Shown one piece after another: positions 1 to 9,081 of a DNA stretch of 64,000 nt (position 1 is the first letter of the stretch; the number at the start of each line of letters is the position of its first letter). A model generated the notes under the pieces. The model saw only the letters and a list, made by a program, of their open reading frames with translations, had not been told where the DNA came from and did not search any database. This DNA comes from Bacillota bacterium (GTDB taxonomy: Bacteria; Bacillota; Syntrophomonadia; Syntrophomonadales; Syntrophomonadaceae), in assembly GCA_029550685.1 (NCBI GenBank), contig JAKPGY010000115.1, forward strand, positions 31,546 to 95,545, written 5' to 3'. The position numbers and the translations under genes were made by a program.

Positions 1-2
1 TT

Positions 3-1226
3 ATTCTGCTGTTGACCAGGTTTTTAACCATGATAAAAATAAGCAACAATGCAGAGATAAATGCCTTGGTAGGTTATTTGGCACCGGTAGCAGCAGGATC
101 TATGCTAATCGCTATTCTGCTGGATAATCGTTTAGCTCACTTCCTGACCTTGATAGTGGCCTTATATGTAGGGTTACTCACCGAGGGCAACCAGTTGTTT
201 TATGGGATAACTGCCTTTGTAGGCGGGACAGTAGGTGTGTTCCAGGTATACCGGCTCAGCCAGACCTCTGATTTGGCTAAATCAGGGCTTTACATAGCTC
301 TGGCTAATATCGTCACTATTTTAACCCTATCGATGATCGGGGGGAGTTCTTCATGGAACACCATACTAGTGGGAATTGTTATAGGAGCGGTTAACGGTAT
401 TCTTTCAGCCATCCTGATGATTGGTGCACTACCTTTCCTGGAAAGTGCCTTTTCTATTACCAGTATGATAAAGCTCTTGGAGTTGTCCAATCCCAACCAC
501 AGTTTATTGAAAAGATTGCTGCTGGAGGCTCCCGGCACTTATCATCACAGCTTGATGGTGGGAAATCTAGCGGAAGCTTCGGCGGAGGCGGTGGGTGCCA
601 ACCCCTTACTGGTTAGAGTAGGAGCTTATTACCACGATATAGGTAAATTAAAGCGGCCCGAGTATTTTGTGGAAAACCAGCGAGGATTTGATAACCCTCA
701 TGAAAAGATTGCTCCAGCGTTAAGTGCGCTGATAATAACTTCCCATGTTAAAGACGGAGTGGAACTGGCCCGGGAGGCTCGTTTACCTGACGTGGTAATT
801 GATTTTATTGCCCAGCACCATGGTACCAGCTTGACTAAATATTTTTACAGCCGGGCTCTGGAAGAGGACCGTGATGGTTCCATAAGCCCGGATAGTTTCC
901 GCTATGAAGGGCCCAAACCCCAGACTAAAGAAGTAGCACTGGTGATGTTAGCTGACTCGGTGGAGGCTGCTATACGCTCGTTGCAGGAGCCAACCGAAGC
1001 TAAAATAAGAGACATGGTTAAAAAGATCATTAAAGACAAGTTAAATGATGGACAGTTGGAAGCCTGCGACCTTACTTTCAAAGACTTGGATACTATTACT
1101 CAGTCGTTCTGCACTATCCTGGAAGGTGTTTACCATAAAAGGATTGAGTATCCGGAAGTAATTGTAAAAGAGCTTGAAAGAAGGCGGGAAACTCATGGAA
1201 ACTCTGATCATCAATCAACAGAATAA
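3..1226 (+). CDS. pgpH: 7TM-HD family cyclic-di-AMP phosphodiesterase PgpH (YqfF), 5' truncated by window edge
   Basis: The reading frame is open to the first base, so the N-terminal extracellular domain and first membrane segments lie outside the window. About 400 residues remain: hydrophobic helices over the first ~150 residues, then a cytoplasmic HD domain beginning at the EAPGTYHHS motif, with the metal-binding YYHDIGK and later QHHG and ADSVEA motifs expected of this HD subfamily. In Listeria and Bacillus, PgpH hydrolyses the second messenger c-di-AMP. It overlaps ybeY by 32 bp, the usual Firmicutes arrangement (phoH-yqfF-ybeY-dgkA-cdd-era), which supports the call. Specific activity on c-di-AMP is inferred from the family. 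Confidence 0.93.
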   Translation: MLLLTRFLTMIKISNNAEINALVGYLAPVAAGSMLIAILLDNRLAHFLTLIVALYVGLLTEGNQLFYGITAFVGGTVGVFQVYRLSQTSDLAKSGLYIALANIVTILTLSMIGGSSSWNTILVGIVIGAVNGILSAILMIGALPFLESAFSITSMIKLLELSNPNHSLLKRLLLEAPGTYHHSLMVGNLAEASAEAVGANPLLVRVGAYYHDIGKLKRPEYFVENQRGFDNPHEKIAPALSALIITSHVKDGVELAREARLPDVVIDFIAQHHGTSLTKYFYSRALEEDRDGSISPDSFRYEGPKPQTKEVALVMLADSVEAAIRSLQEPTEAKIRDMVKKIIKDKLNDGQLEACDLTFKDLDTITQSFCTILEGVYHKRIEYPEVIVKELERRRETHGNSDHQSTE

Positions 1227-1665
1227 AGTAAACTATACCCGTGAATTGCAGCAAATTATCAAAAAAGTGGCTAATACAGTAGCGCGTACGGTTAAGTTAG
1301 CAAAAAATACCGAAGCCAGTATTTTGATTGTGGACAATAGTTATATTCAGGAGTTAAATTTCATCTACCGTGGGCAGAATACACCTACGGATGTTCTATC
1401 CTTTGCCATGAACGAATTAGGAGAAGAGGAACCGGATTTTGATTTTTCGGGAGAAGTCAATGTACTGGGGGATATAGTCATTTCCCTGGAAAAAGCCCAG
1501 GAACAGTGCCAGGAATACGGGCATAGTCTGGAAAGAGAACTGGGTTACCTGGTAGTGCACGGCATGTTGCACCTTTTGGGTTATGATCATGAGACCGAGG
1601 CAGAACGCAAGCTGATGAGAGAATTAGAGGAGAAAATTATGTCAGCAGCCAAATTGGAGCGTTGA
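1195..1665 (+). CDS. ybeY: Endoribonuclease YbeY (rRNA maturation factor)
   Basis: A 156-residue metalloprotein of UPF0054. The signature HGMLHLLGYDH supplies the three zinc-binding histidines (HxxxHxxxxxH). YbeY is a single-strand endoribonuclease needed for 16S rRNA 3' maturation and ribosome quality control. I chose the ATG at 1195 because it follows the purine-rich GAAGGCGGG at good spacing; an upstream TTG at 1174 is open in frame but has no obvious SD. It overlaps the end of pgpH and is followed three bases later by dgkA, so these genes are probably co-transcribed and translationally coupled. Confidence 0.95.
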   Translation: METLIINQQNKVNYTRELQQIIKKVANTVARTVKLAKNTEASILIVDNSYIQELNFIYRGQNTPTDVLSFAMNELGEEEPDFDFSGEVNVLGDIVISLEKAQEQCQEYGHSLERELGYLVVHGMLHLLGYDHETEAERKLMRELEEKIMSAAKLER

Positions 1666-1668
1666 CCT

Positions 1669-2025
1669 ATGGGGAAAACAAGCCTGAGGAGCAGCTTTAG
1701 CTATGCGATAGTGGGGATTATATATGCCCTGGTGCGGGAGCGTAATATGCGCATTCATTTCCTGGCCGCCTGTGCCGCAGTAGCTCTGGGGATTTGGTTG
1801 GATATAAGCCGTATGGAATGGGGACTGCTGTCCTTGACCATAACTCTGGTAATAGCCGTAGAAATGGTCAATACAGCGGTGGAGAAAACGGTGGATATTA
1901 TAACTGGGGAGTATCATCCTCTGGCTAAAGCAGCTAAAAATGTGGCTGCCGGAGCAGTGTTATTGACAGCGATTAATGCCCTGGTTATGGCGTACATAAT
2001 ATTTGTTCCGCACCTGCTGCGCTGA
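1669..2025 (+). CDS. dgkA: Diacylglycerol/undecaprenol kinase family membrane protein
   Basis: A 118-residue integral membrane protein with three hydrophobic helices and the DgkA signature EMVNTAVEKTVD near residues 65-76. The Gram-positive members phosphorylate undecaprenol rather than diacylglycerol, feeding the lipid carrier of cell-wall synthesis; that substrate is inferred from the Firmicutes context. Starts at ATG 1669, three bases after the ybeY stop, and sits in the conserved ybeY-dgkA-cdd-era order. Confidence 0.93.
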   Translation: MGKTSLRSSFSYAIVGIIYALVRERNMRIHFLAACAAVALGIWLDISRMEWGLLSLTITLVIAVEMVNTAVEKTVDIITGEYHPLAKAAKNVAAGAVLLTAINALVMAYIIFVPHLLR

Positions 2026-2046
2026 GGATTGATTTGGGGGAGAATA

Positions 2047-2427
2047 ATGAACGAAAAAGAACTAATAAAAATAGCCCGTCAGGTTCAGCCCAACGCCTAT
2101 GCACCCTATTCACATTTTTTCGTAGGGGCAGCTCTTTTAACAGCCGGGCAAAATGTGTATACTGGGGTGAATGTAGAGAATTCGTCTTACGGACTAACGG
2201 TGTGTGCTGAAAGAAATGCGGTTTTTAAAGCTATAAGCGAAGGGGATAATCAGTTCGAAGCTATAGCTGTGGCAGGTAGCGCTGAGGGATTTACCTATCC
2301 TTGCGGGGCTTGCTTGCAGGTATTAGCCGAATTTAACCCCCAAATAAGAGTTATCGTATGTGATAGCCAGGACAAGATTAGAATTCACAGCTTAACCGAA
2401 TTATTACCGCAGATGTTTTTGTTGTAA
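2047..2427 (+). CDS. cdd: Cytidine deaminase
   Basis: A 126-residue homotetramer-type cytidine deaminase, the short Bacillus form. The zinc site is visible as CAER (catalytic Glu) and PCGAC, and the substrate-binding NVENSSYG motif precedes it. It deaminates cytidine and deoxycytidine to uridine and deoxyuridine in pyrimidine salvage. The ATG at 2047 is preceded by GGGGGAG at five bases; an in-frame TTG at 2029 adds six residues but overlaps the SD. Lies between dgkA and era as in B. subtilis. Confidence 0.95.
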   Translation: MNEKELIKIARQVQPNAYAPYSHFFVGAALLTAGQNVYTGVNVENSSYGLTVCAERNAVFKAISEGDNQFEAIAVAGSAEGFTYPCGACLQVLAEFNPQIRVIVCDSQDKIRIHSLTELLPQMFLL

Positions 2428-2446
2428 TGTAGGAGGGCTAATATAC

Positions 2447-3328
2447 GTGAAATCTGGATTTGTAAGCATTGTAGGCCGACCCAATGTAGGGAAGTCCACA
2501 TTGTTAAATACATTAATTGGACACAAGATTGCTATTGTCTCTGAAAAGCCACAGACTACCCGTACACGCATTCAGGGTATACATACCTGTGAGCAGGGTC
2601 AGATAATTTTTATAGATACACCGGGAATCCACAAGCCCAAACACCGTTTGGGTGAATACATGGTACAAGTTTCCACTCGCACTATGAATGAAGTGGATAT
2701 TATCTACTATATGACCGATGTAACCCGTCCCTTTGGCGGAGGTGAACAATTCATACTGAATAAGCTTAAAGATGCTGGGGTACCGGTTTTCTTACTGGTC
2801 AACAAAATTGATCTGGTGACTGATCAGGAAGTAGAAGATTTTATTCGCCCTTTTATTGGATATATGGGTTTTTCCAAAGTTATTCCCATATCGGCCGCCC
2901 TGGATATTAATCTGGACCGGCTTGTACAGGAAACCTTTGCCATGCTTCCTGATGGCCCTCTATATTATCCTGAAGGTGATTTTACTGACCAACCAGTGTC
3001 TTTTATTGCTGCAGAGCTTATTCGGGAAAAGGCTTTGATACTTACCCGCGATGAGGTTCCCCATTCACTGGCCGTGGAAATAGTGGAGTTTAAGCAGCAG
3101 GGCCAAGACAAAGTTTACCTTCGGGCGATCATATATACCGAACGGGATTCCCAAAAGGGTATTATAATCGGGAAAAACGGCCAGATGCTTAAAACCATTG
3201 GTGAACAATCCCGGCAGGAAATAGAGCGAATGCTGGATTGCCATGTTTACCTGGACCTGTGGGTAAAAGTTAAAAAGAACTGGCGGGACAGTGAAACCAA
3301 CCTGAACCAGCTGGGCTACCGTTTATAG
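2447..3328 (+). CDS. era: GTPase Era
   Basis: A 293-residue GTPase that binds the 3' end of 16S rRNA and assists 30S assembly. Motifs: G1 GRPNVGKST at residues 8-16, the switch region KPQTTR, G3 DTPGIHKPKH, G4 NKID, and a C-terminal KH domain with GKNGQMLKTIG. Starts at a GTG (2447) after AGGAGGGC. Length and domain order are those of the family. Twenty bases separate it from deoC. Confidence 0.97.
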   Translation: MKSGFVSIVGRPNVGKSTLLNTLIGHKIAIVSEKPQTTRTRIQGIHTCEQGQIIFIDTPGIHKPKHRLGEYMVQVSTRTMNEVDIIYYMTDVTRPFGGGEQFILNKLKDAGVPVFLLVNKIDLVTDQEVEDFIRPFIGYMGFSKVIPISAALDINLDRLVQETFAMLPDGPLYYPEGDFTDQPVSFIAAELIREKALILTRDEVPHSLAVEIVEFKQQGQDKVYLRAIIYTERDSQKGIIIGKNGQMLKTIGEQSRQEIERMLDCHVYLDLWVKVKKNWRDSETNLNQLGYRL

Positions 3329-3348
3329 TTTATAAAGGAAGTAGAACT

Positions 3349-4020
3349 ATGCTAAACCTAGCCTCCTATCTGGACAGTACCAATTTAAAACCGGATGCAC
3401 AGTGGCCTGATATTGAGAGACTGTGCCAGGATGCCATTGATTATCAAATGGCAGCGGTATGTGTTCATCCCTATTGGATTGCCAGGGCTCGTGAAGTCTT
3501 AGCCGGAACTCAGGTGCGACTGGCGGCTGTAGTAGGTTTTCCCCTGGGAGCCAACCTGATTGACACCAAGATCTTTGAAGCTCGCCAGGCTCTGGAAGAC
3601 GGGGCCACCGAGATCGATATGGTTCTCAACCTGGCAGCTTTGACAGCCGGGGATTACTCTTGGCTGGAAAAAGAGGTCCGGGGCATGGTAAGCCTGAAAC
3701 TTGATTATCCCCTGGTATTGAAAGTGATAGTGGAAACGGCTCTTTTAAACCCCTGGCAGTTAGCGAACATAACCCAATACTTAGGAGACTGGGGGGCCGA
3801 TTATATTAAGACTTCCACCGGCTTTGCTCAGCGGGGAGTATCCTTGGAAGATATGCAAATTATTAGGTCCAATCGAAATCCTGCTTTGAAAATTAAGGCC
3901 AGCGGGGGAATTCGCACCCTGGATTTCGCCCTGCAGTTAATCAATGCCGGAGCAGACCGTATTGGTACCAGCCAGGCCATGTCTCTGATACGGGAAATGG
4001 AAGGCAGGCGGCAGGATTAG
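3349..4020 (+). CDS. deoC: Deoxyribose-phosphate aldolase
   Basis: A 223-residue class I aldolase cleaving 2-deoxyribose-5-phosphate to glyceraldehyde-3-phosphate and acetaldehyde. The Schiff-base lysine lies in the YIKTSTGF motif, and the second conserved lysine in KIKASGGIRT; the TNLKPDA motif is at the N terminus. With cdd upstream it suggests deoxynucleoside salvage. SD GGAAG precedes ATG 3349. It is the only catabolic enzyme inserted in the otherwise conserved era-recO interval. Confidence 0.95.
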   Translation: MLNLASYLDSTNLKPDAQWPDIERLCQDAIDYQMAAVCVHPYWIARAREVLAGTQVRLAAVVGFPLGANLIDTKIFEARQALEDGATEIDMVLNLAALTAGDYSWLEKEVRGMVSLKLDYPLVLKVIVETALLNPWQLANITQYLGDWGADYIKTSTGFAQRGVSLEDMQIIRSNRNPALKIKASGGIRTLDFALQLINAGADRIGTSQAMSLIREMEGRRQD

Positions 4021-4025
4021 AGGCT

Positions 4026-4943
4026 ATGGCGCGTGGTGGGAAAGCGGTTCTCCTGGGGGCTCTGGTTATCATCTATATAGCTGTGGCCACCCACAATCCT
4101 CCCTCCTGGTTTAAGTCCTTAGGATACAATCAAGTTCTGGATGCTTATGGCAAGCTTACTGCCCACCATGCTCCTTTGCAGTGGATTTTTAATCCTGGAC
4201 TGCGTTCAATCCCTAATCAAACCAGTTCTGCCTATGCCCTAATTCCCAATGAAGATAATAATCACCAGCAAAGAATTGAATCAGCCCTGGAAAATGATCC
4301 ACTAGCCCTGATTGAATCTTCAGCTGTAGATGCTTGGCATACCACCAGTAAAGGACAAGAGGCGCTGGGATTGATTCGGGAACGGGCTTATAGAGCCGTG
4401 GTTTTTGACGGCGGTCATCATCTGCCTACTCTGGGTTTGGAACCTGATGTTCTGCTGATTCCGGTTCTTAGGGATACTGCGGTTCATTCCTATATGCGCG
4501 ATGGCATGTCAGTGCAGGTTCTGCAGCAGCTGCTGGAAAAAATAAATTCTCCCAGTGTGGCGGTAACTGTATCCCGCTGGTTAGTAGTAAAACGACCCAG
4601 CAGCCTGGAAACCCTTACGGAAAGGATCATTGCCGGGGCAGGCCCCAGGGAAGATGATCAAGACCATGGATTTGAGCCCTGTGCTTCTCCGGGCATGAGC
4701 TGGTATAACGGGTATATTATGGCCTATGTTAGCGGAACCAAACAGGAAAACCCTGCCGTTTATGCTGCCCGGATCCGGACCCTGAACCAGGAAATTAAAG
4801 AAGTATTCGTGGCCTTTAATTATAATAATATTGATCAGCATGAAGCTGCCCAATGGGCATGCCAGGTGGCGACCCATTTAGGAAGACCGGTTACGGTGGT
4901 GAACCGCCCGGTTAAGGTAATTGATCTTTTAAGAGGCAGGTAA
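4026..4943 (+). CDS. Conserved hypothetical protein with N-terminal membrane anchor
   Basis: I do not recognise the family. The 305-residue product begins with a hydrophobic stretch (about residues 8-22) that could be an uncleaved signal anchor, followed by a soluble region. Histidine-containing stretches such as FDGGHHLPTLGLEPD and a C-terminal half rich in short alternating segments are visible, but no catalytic motif I can name. It starts six bases after the deoC stop and ends five bases before recO, so it is almost certainly in the same operon. The tight packing and good codon structure make it a real gene; function unknown. Confidence 0.8.
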   Translation: MARGGKAVLLGALVIIYIAVATHNPPSWFKSLGYNQVLDAYGKLTAHHAPLQWIFNPGLRSIPNQTSSAYALIPNEDNNHQQRIESALENDPLALIESSAVDAWHTTSKGQEALGLIRERAYRAVVFDGGHHLPTLGLEPDVLLIPVLRDTAVHSYMRDGMSVQVLQQLLEKINSPSVAVTVSRWLVVKRPSSLETLTERIIAGAGPREDDQDHGFEPCASPGMSWYNGYIMAYVSGTKQENPAVYAARIRTLNQEIKEVFVAFNYNNIDQHEAAQWACQVATHLGRPVTVVNRPVKVIDLLRGR

Positions 4944-4947
4944 GGCT

Positions 4948-5712
4948 GTGTATTATAATGCCCCGGTAATAATTATAAAATCTATTGATTTTGGAGAGGC
5001 TGACAAACTGGTTACAGTGTTTTCCGAGCAGTACGGCAAGCTGCGGGCAGTAGCCCGGGGCATCAAAAAGCCTAAGAGCAGCCTGCGCTCATGTTTACAG
5101 CCATTTTGTTACTCCCAGCTTCACTTTTATCAAGGACGGGATCTGGAGTTGATTACCCAGGGCCGGCTGTTAGACTTCTTTGGCAACGCCCGGGAAGATC
5201 TGGAGAAGACTCTCTATAGCGTTTATCTTATGGAACTTCTCGACAAGTCGCTTATGGATAGGATGCCGGCTCCCGAACTGTTTCGCCTGACCCTGGATAC
5301 CTTGCGCGCTATTAACCACGGTGGACTTAATCCTTTATTGATACGCCGCTTTGAGCTTAATCTGGCCATACACCTGGGATATCGTCCGGTCTTGGATCAG
5401 TGCGTAGCCTGCGGGCAAAACCAGGACCTAACAGGTTTCAACCTGGCGGAGGGAGGAATGATTTGCCGGAAATGTGCCACTGCTGACACCTACCGCCTAA
5501 TCCCCCTGTCCGGCGAATGTTTGGCTATTCTTCGCCAGTTGGAAAAGGCCAGCAGCGCTATGTTGACAAGGTTAAGAGCATCGGACACTGCTTTAGACCA
5601 AATGGAGCACTTCCTGGAACAATACCTGGAATATTTCTTAGAAAGGCAGTTTAAATTAAAGGAAACTATCCGCTACCTGAAACCTTCCCGGCGGCGCATT
5701 GACAACCCCTGA
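4948..5712 (+). CDS. recO: DNA repair protein RecO
   Basis: A 254-residue RecO with the N-terminal OB-fold (PVIIIKSIDFGEADKLVTVF, then KLRAVARGIKKPKSSL) and the C-terminal zinc finger CVACG...CRKC near residues 151-176. RecO loads RecA onto SSB-coated single-stranded DNA in the RecFOR pathway. Starts at GTG 4948. The next gene, glyQ, is separated by a promoter and T-box leader, so recO is probably the last gene of the upstream operon. Confidence 0.94.
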   Translation: MYYNAPVIIIKSIDFGEADKLVTVFSEQYGKLRAVARGIKKPKSSLRSCLQPFCYSQLHFYQGRDLELITQGRLLDFFGNAREDLEKTLYSVYLMELLDKSLMDRMPAPELFRLTLDTLRAINHGGLNPLLIRRFELNLAIHLGYRPVLDQCVACGQNQDLTGFNLAEGGMICRKCATADTYRLIPLSGECLAILRQLEKASSAMLTRLRASDTALDQMEHFLEQYLEYFLERQFKLKETIRYLKPSRRRIDNP

Positions 5713-5720
5713 AGGGATGG

Positions 5721-5750
5721 TTAAACTAATAGCAAATTTGTGCTTATAAT
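5721..5750 (+). promoter_or_regulatory. Probable sigma-A promoter for the glyQS T-box transcript
   Basis: A TTAAAC hexamer (5721-5726) is followed after 18 bases by a perfect TATAAT (5745-5750), just downstream of recO and just upstream of the T-box leader. The -35 is weak; the -10 and its position support the call. Confidence 0.6.
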
Positions 5751-5763
5751 TTTTCATATCTGA

Positions 5764-5978
5764 CGATGAAAAAGAGGAGTAGAAAATAACATCCTTAAAC
5801 AGAGAGCCGGTGGCGGCTGAGAACCGGTAGGGGTTATTTTTGAAGGCGCTTTGGAGTCACAGGAGGAACGCTGCTTGGGCAGTTAGTAAAACCTGATCCA
5901 ACGAAGGTGGGCTTTAGCAAAGCCAATCAGGGTGGAACCGCGGGTTATCCCGTCCCTGCTTTATCAGGGACGGGTTTT
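5764..5978 (+). promoter_or_regulatory. Glycine T-box leader with intrinsic terminator
   Basis: The T-box sequence AGGGTGGAACCGCG is at 5929-5942. A GGC triplet at 5845-5847, inside the family-typical context tgaaGGCgctttggagt, is the expected glycine specifier codon. The terminator is a perfect 10-bp stem (CCCGTCCCTG 5949-5958 with CAGGGACGGG 5965-5974) plus four T. By established T-box mechanism, uncharged tRNA-Gly pairs with the specifier and with the T-box bulge, stabilising the antiterminator and allowing glyQS transcription when glycine is short. The start of Stem I is approximate. Confidence 0.95.
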
Positions 5979-6014
5979 ATCATTTTAAACCAACGAAGGA
6001 GGAATACTTGCTCG

Positions 6015-6926
6015 ATGAACTTTCAGGAGATAATTCTGAACCTGCAAAATTACTGGGCTCGGCAGGGCTGCATCATTCAACAGCCTTATGACGTAGAAAA
6101 AGGTGCAGGTACTATGAATCCGGCTACATTTTTACGTGCCATTGGCCCCGAGCCCTGGAACGTAGCTTATGTAGAGCCTTCCCGCCGGCCTACCGACGGC
6201 CGCTATGGCGAAAACCCCAATCGCCTCCAGCATTACTATCAATACCAGGTAATCCTGAAACCATCTCCGGACAATGTTATTGATTTATACCTGGATAGTT
6301 TAAAGGAACTGGGCATCCAACCAGAGGAGCATGATATTCGCCTGGTGGAGGACAACTGGGAATCACCTACCCTGGGTGCCTGGGGTCTGGGTTGGGAAAT
6401 CTGGCTGGATGGCATGGAAGTCACCCAGTTTACTTACTTCCAGCAGTGCGGGGGATTTGACTGCTACCCGGTGTGCGCGGAAATTACGTATGGCCTGGAA
6501 CGGATAGCCATGTTTATTCAGAACAAGGAAAGCGTCTTCGATATCGAGTGGGTGGATGGCATCACTTACGCTGATGTACACCACCAGGGAGAAGTGGATT
6601 ATTCCCACTATAACTTTGAATGTGCTGATGTATCTACTTTGATGACTATGTTTAACCTATGTGAAAAAGAGGCTTTCGCTGTAGCCGATAAAAAACTGGT
6701 TCAGCCGGCCTATGATTATGTTCTCAAATGCTCCCATCTATTTAACCTGCTGGATGCCCGCGGGGCTATCAGTGTAACTGAGCGCACCGGGTATATCGGC
6801 CGGGTGCGTAATTTGGCCCGCCGGGTAGCTATTGAATACCTGGAGCAGCGCAAGCGCCTGGGATACCCCTTGCTTAAGGATGAGCAGCTGCGCCAGCAGG
6901 TTCTGTCTGCAGAGGAGGTGGAATAA
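6015..6926 (+). CDS. glyQ: Glycyl-tRNA synthetase alpha subunit
   Basis: A 303-residue catalytic subunit of the bacterial alpha2beta2 glycyl-tRNA synthetase. It begins [19 protein letters not shown] and carries [10 protein letters not shown], the [15 protein letters not shown] class II motif and [12 protein letters not shown]. The frame is open upstream to 5907, but that part lies inside the T-box terminator, and the SD GAAGGAGG at 5995-6002 favours ATG 6015. glyS follows after four bases. Regulation by the T-box is visible upstream. Confidence 0.97.
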   Translation: MNFQEIILNLQNYWARQGCIIQQPYDVEKGAGTMNPATFLRAIGPEPWNVAYVEPSRRPTDGRYGENPNRLQHYYQYQVILKPSPDNVIDLYLDSLKELGIQPEEHDIRLVEDNWESPTLGAWGLGWEIWLDGMEVTQFTYFQQCGGFDCYPVCAEITYGLERIAMFIQNKESVFDIEWVDGITYADVHHQGEVDYSHYNFECADVSTLMTMFNLCEKEAFAVADKKLVQPAYDYVLKCSHLFNLLDARGAISVTERTGYIGRVRNLARRVAIEYLEQRKRLGYPLLKDEQLRQQVLSAEEVE

Positions 6927-6930
6927 GATG

Positions 6931-8988
6931 GCCAAGGATCTTTTACTGGAAATCGGTGTGGAAGAAATGCCTTCTGCTTATATGCCCGGAGCGGTACGGG
7001 ATCTGCAGGAACTGGCCCAGCAGCGTTTGGGTGAAGCCCGTCTGCAGTGGGAGCAGCTGGATGTATATGCTACACCCCGCCGGTTGGTACTTTATGTAAA
7101 GCAGCTAGCAGAGCAACAAAGTGATGCCATAATCGAGAATCGTGGTCCCAAAAAGCAGATGGCCTTTGATGAGCAAGGCAATCCCACCAAAGCCTGTCAG
7201 GGCTTTGCCCGTGGTCAGGGAGTAAAGGTGGAGGATCTTCAAATTAAAGAGGTAAACGGCATAGAGTATGTTTTTGCCGTTAAAAATTTGACGGGACAGC
7301 CTGCCGGGCAGGTGCTGCCCGATCTATTAACAGGCCTGATTACTTCCATGCCCTTCCCCAAATCAATGCGCTGGGGGTATTACCACACTCGTTTTGCCCG
7401 GCCCATTCGCTGGCTGGTAGCCTTATTTGACGATCAGGTAATTCCTATTGAAATTGAGAACCTGACCAGCGGACGAACCACCTGGGGACATCGCTTCCTG
7501 GCTACAGAACCATTGACCATAGCCGACCCTCAGGATTACATGCGCCAGATGGAGTCTCATTATGTGGTATTGAACCAACAGGTGCGTAGGGAAATGATCT
7601 GGAAGCAGGTATTGGAGGCAGCAGCTCAGGCAGGTGGAGTACCTATGGAAAACCCGGACCTGCTGGAGGAAATCAATTACCTGGTAGAATATCCAACTGC
7701 TTTTACCGGCCGTTTTTCCGAATCATACTTGCAGGTGCCTCCGGAGGTATTAACTACCACCATGATCGCTAACCAGCGCTATTTCCCGGTATATGATGAG
7801 TCAGGCCATCTGATGCCAGCTTTTGTAGCGGTACGCAACGGTGGCCAGGATCACCTGCATAATGTTCAGGCGGGCAATGAAAGGGTACTAAGGGCTCGTC
7901 TGGAAGATGCCCTGTTCTTCTGGAATGAAGATAATAAAAAACCGCTGGAAGCTTTTAACCAGGGATTGCCCCAAGTTCTATTCCAGGAAAGGCTGGGCAG
8001 TTTGGAACGCAAAGTGCAAAGAGTGGAAGCTATTGCCCTTAATTTATGCCAGGATACTGGTCTGGGTAAACCTGAATTGGTAAAAAGAGCAGCTCAGTTG
8101 AGCAAATCTGATCTATTAAGCAGTATGGTATACGAGTTCCCGGAACTGCAGGGAATAATGGGTCGGTATTATGCTCAGAACAGTGGGGAAGATCCCCAGG
8201 TTGCCCAGGCTATTTTTGAGCATTATTTACCTCGCTTTGCTGGTGACCAGCTGCCCCAAAGTGATGTGGGGATAGTATTGAGCCTGGCCGAGAAAATTCA
8301 CAATTTAATGGGCTGTTTCTGCATAGGCATCAAACCCACCGGATCCCAGGATCCCTATGCCCTGCGCCGGCAAGCTCTGGGACTGGTACACATTATCATG
8401 GAGCACCAGCTGAATATTGATCTGCAGCGAGTTTTCGGAGAAGCCTACCGCCAGTTTAGTGAGGTCCAGCCTGATGTGGATGAGGAAACCGCTGTTCAGG
8501 AGCTGTTGGATTTCGTTCTGCAGCGCATGAAAGGAGTTCTGGCCGAGCAGAAGTTTTCCTATGATGTCATTGACAGCGTTATGGCCAAAACGACTGGTTA
8601 CCTGCAGGACATATATACCCGAGCCCAGGTGGTCCAGGAACTGAAAAAGTCTCCTCAGTTTGAGGATTTAATGGTGGTGTTCAACCGCAGCCATAACCTC
8701 AGTAAAAAGTGGGAACAGACTACGGTGCAAACCGGTGTTCTGGAAGATGACAGCGAAAAAGAGCTGTACCAGCAGCTAGCAGCGGTTCGGTCCCGCCTGA
8801 CTGACCCCATAGATTATCAAGAACTGATCAAGGACCTGACCGGACTACGCCCCTATCTGGACCGGTTTTTTGAAGCAGTAATGGTTATGGTTGAAAATGA
8901 GAAGCTGAAGGAAAATCGACTCAGTTTACTGCGCTCCATAGCGGTGCTCTGTCAACAAGTAGCAGATTTCAGCAAAATAGTTCAATAA
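6931..8988 (+). CDS. glyS: Glycyl-tRNA synthetase beta subunit
   Basis: A 685-residue beta subunit, the usual length, which binds tRNA-Gly. Starts MAKDLLLEIGVEEMPS, with the typical NRGPKK.AFD, RFARPIRW and TTMIANQRYFPV blocks, an HD-like region in the middle (about residues 380-520) and an anticodon-binding-type C terminus. The in-frame extension to 6832 overlaps glyQ and is out of register with the family; the ATG at 6931 follows GAGGAGGTGG. Co-transcribed with glyQ under the T-box. Confidence 0.97.
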   Translation, partial: AKDLLLEIGVEEMPSAYMPGAVRDLQELAQQRLGEARLQWEQLDVYATPRRLVLYVKQLAEQQSDAIIENRGPKKQMAFDEQGNPTKACQGFARGQGVKVEDLQIKEVNGIEYVFAVKNLTGQPAGQVLPDLLTGLITSMPFPKSMRWGYYHTRFARPIRWLVALFDDQVIPIEIENLTSGRTTWGHRFLATEPLTIADPQDYMRQMESHYVVLNQQVRREMIWKQVLEAAAQAGGVPMENPDLLEEINYLVEYPTAFTGRFSESYLQVPPEVLTTTMIANQRYFPVYDESGHLMPAFVAVRNGGQDHLHNVQAGNERVLRARLEDALFFWNEDNKKPLEAFNQGLPQVLFQERLGSLERKVQRVEAIALNLCQDTGLGKPELVKRAAQLSKSDLLSSMVYEFPELQGIMGRYYAQNSGEDPQVAQAIFEHYLPRFAGDQLPQSDVGIVLSLAEKIHNLMGCFCIGIKPTGSQDPYALRRQALGLVHIIMEHQLNIDLQRVFGEAYRQFSEVQPDVDEETAVQELLDFVLQRMKGVLAEQKFSYDVIDSVMAKTTGYLQDIYTRAQVVQELKKSPQFEDLMVVFNRSHNLSKKWEQTTVQTGVLEDDSEKELYQQLAAVRSRLTDPIDYQELIKDLTGLRPYLDRFFEAVMVMVENEKLKENRLSLLRSIAVLCQQVADFSKIVQ

Positions 8989-9013
8989 AAAATAAAGCAA
9001 ACAGGATTTCTTT

Positions 9014-9041
9014 TTGCCGAAATAGTATATATAATTATTAT
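9014..9041 (+). promoter_or_regulatory. Probable sigma-A promoter for the ccpN-like/ppsR transcript
   Basis: TTGCCG (9014-9019), 16-base spacer, TATTAT (9036-9041), in the AT-rich 93-bp gap between glyS and the regulator. Placement 40 bases before the start codon fits. No obvious operator palindrome is seen. Confidence 0.5.
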
Positions 9042-9081
9042 GATTTAACCCAAAAAGTATAGCATAATTAGGCGGGGGAAT

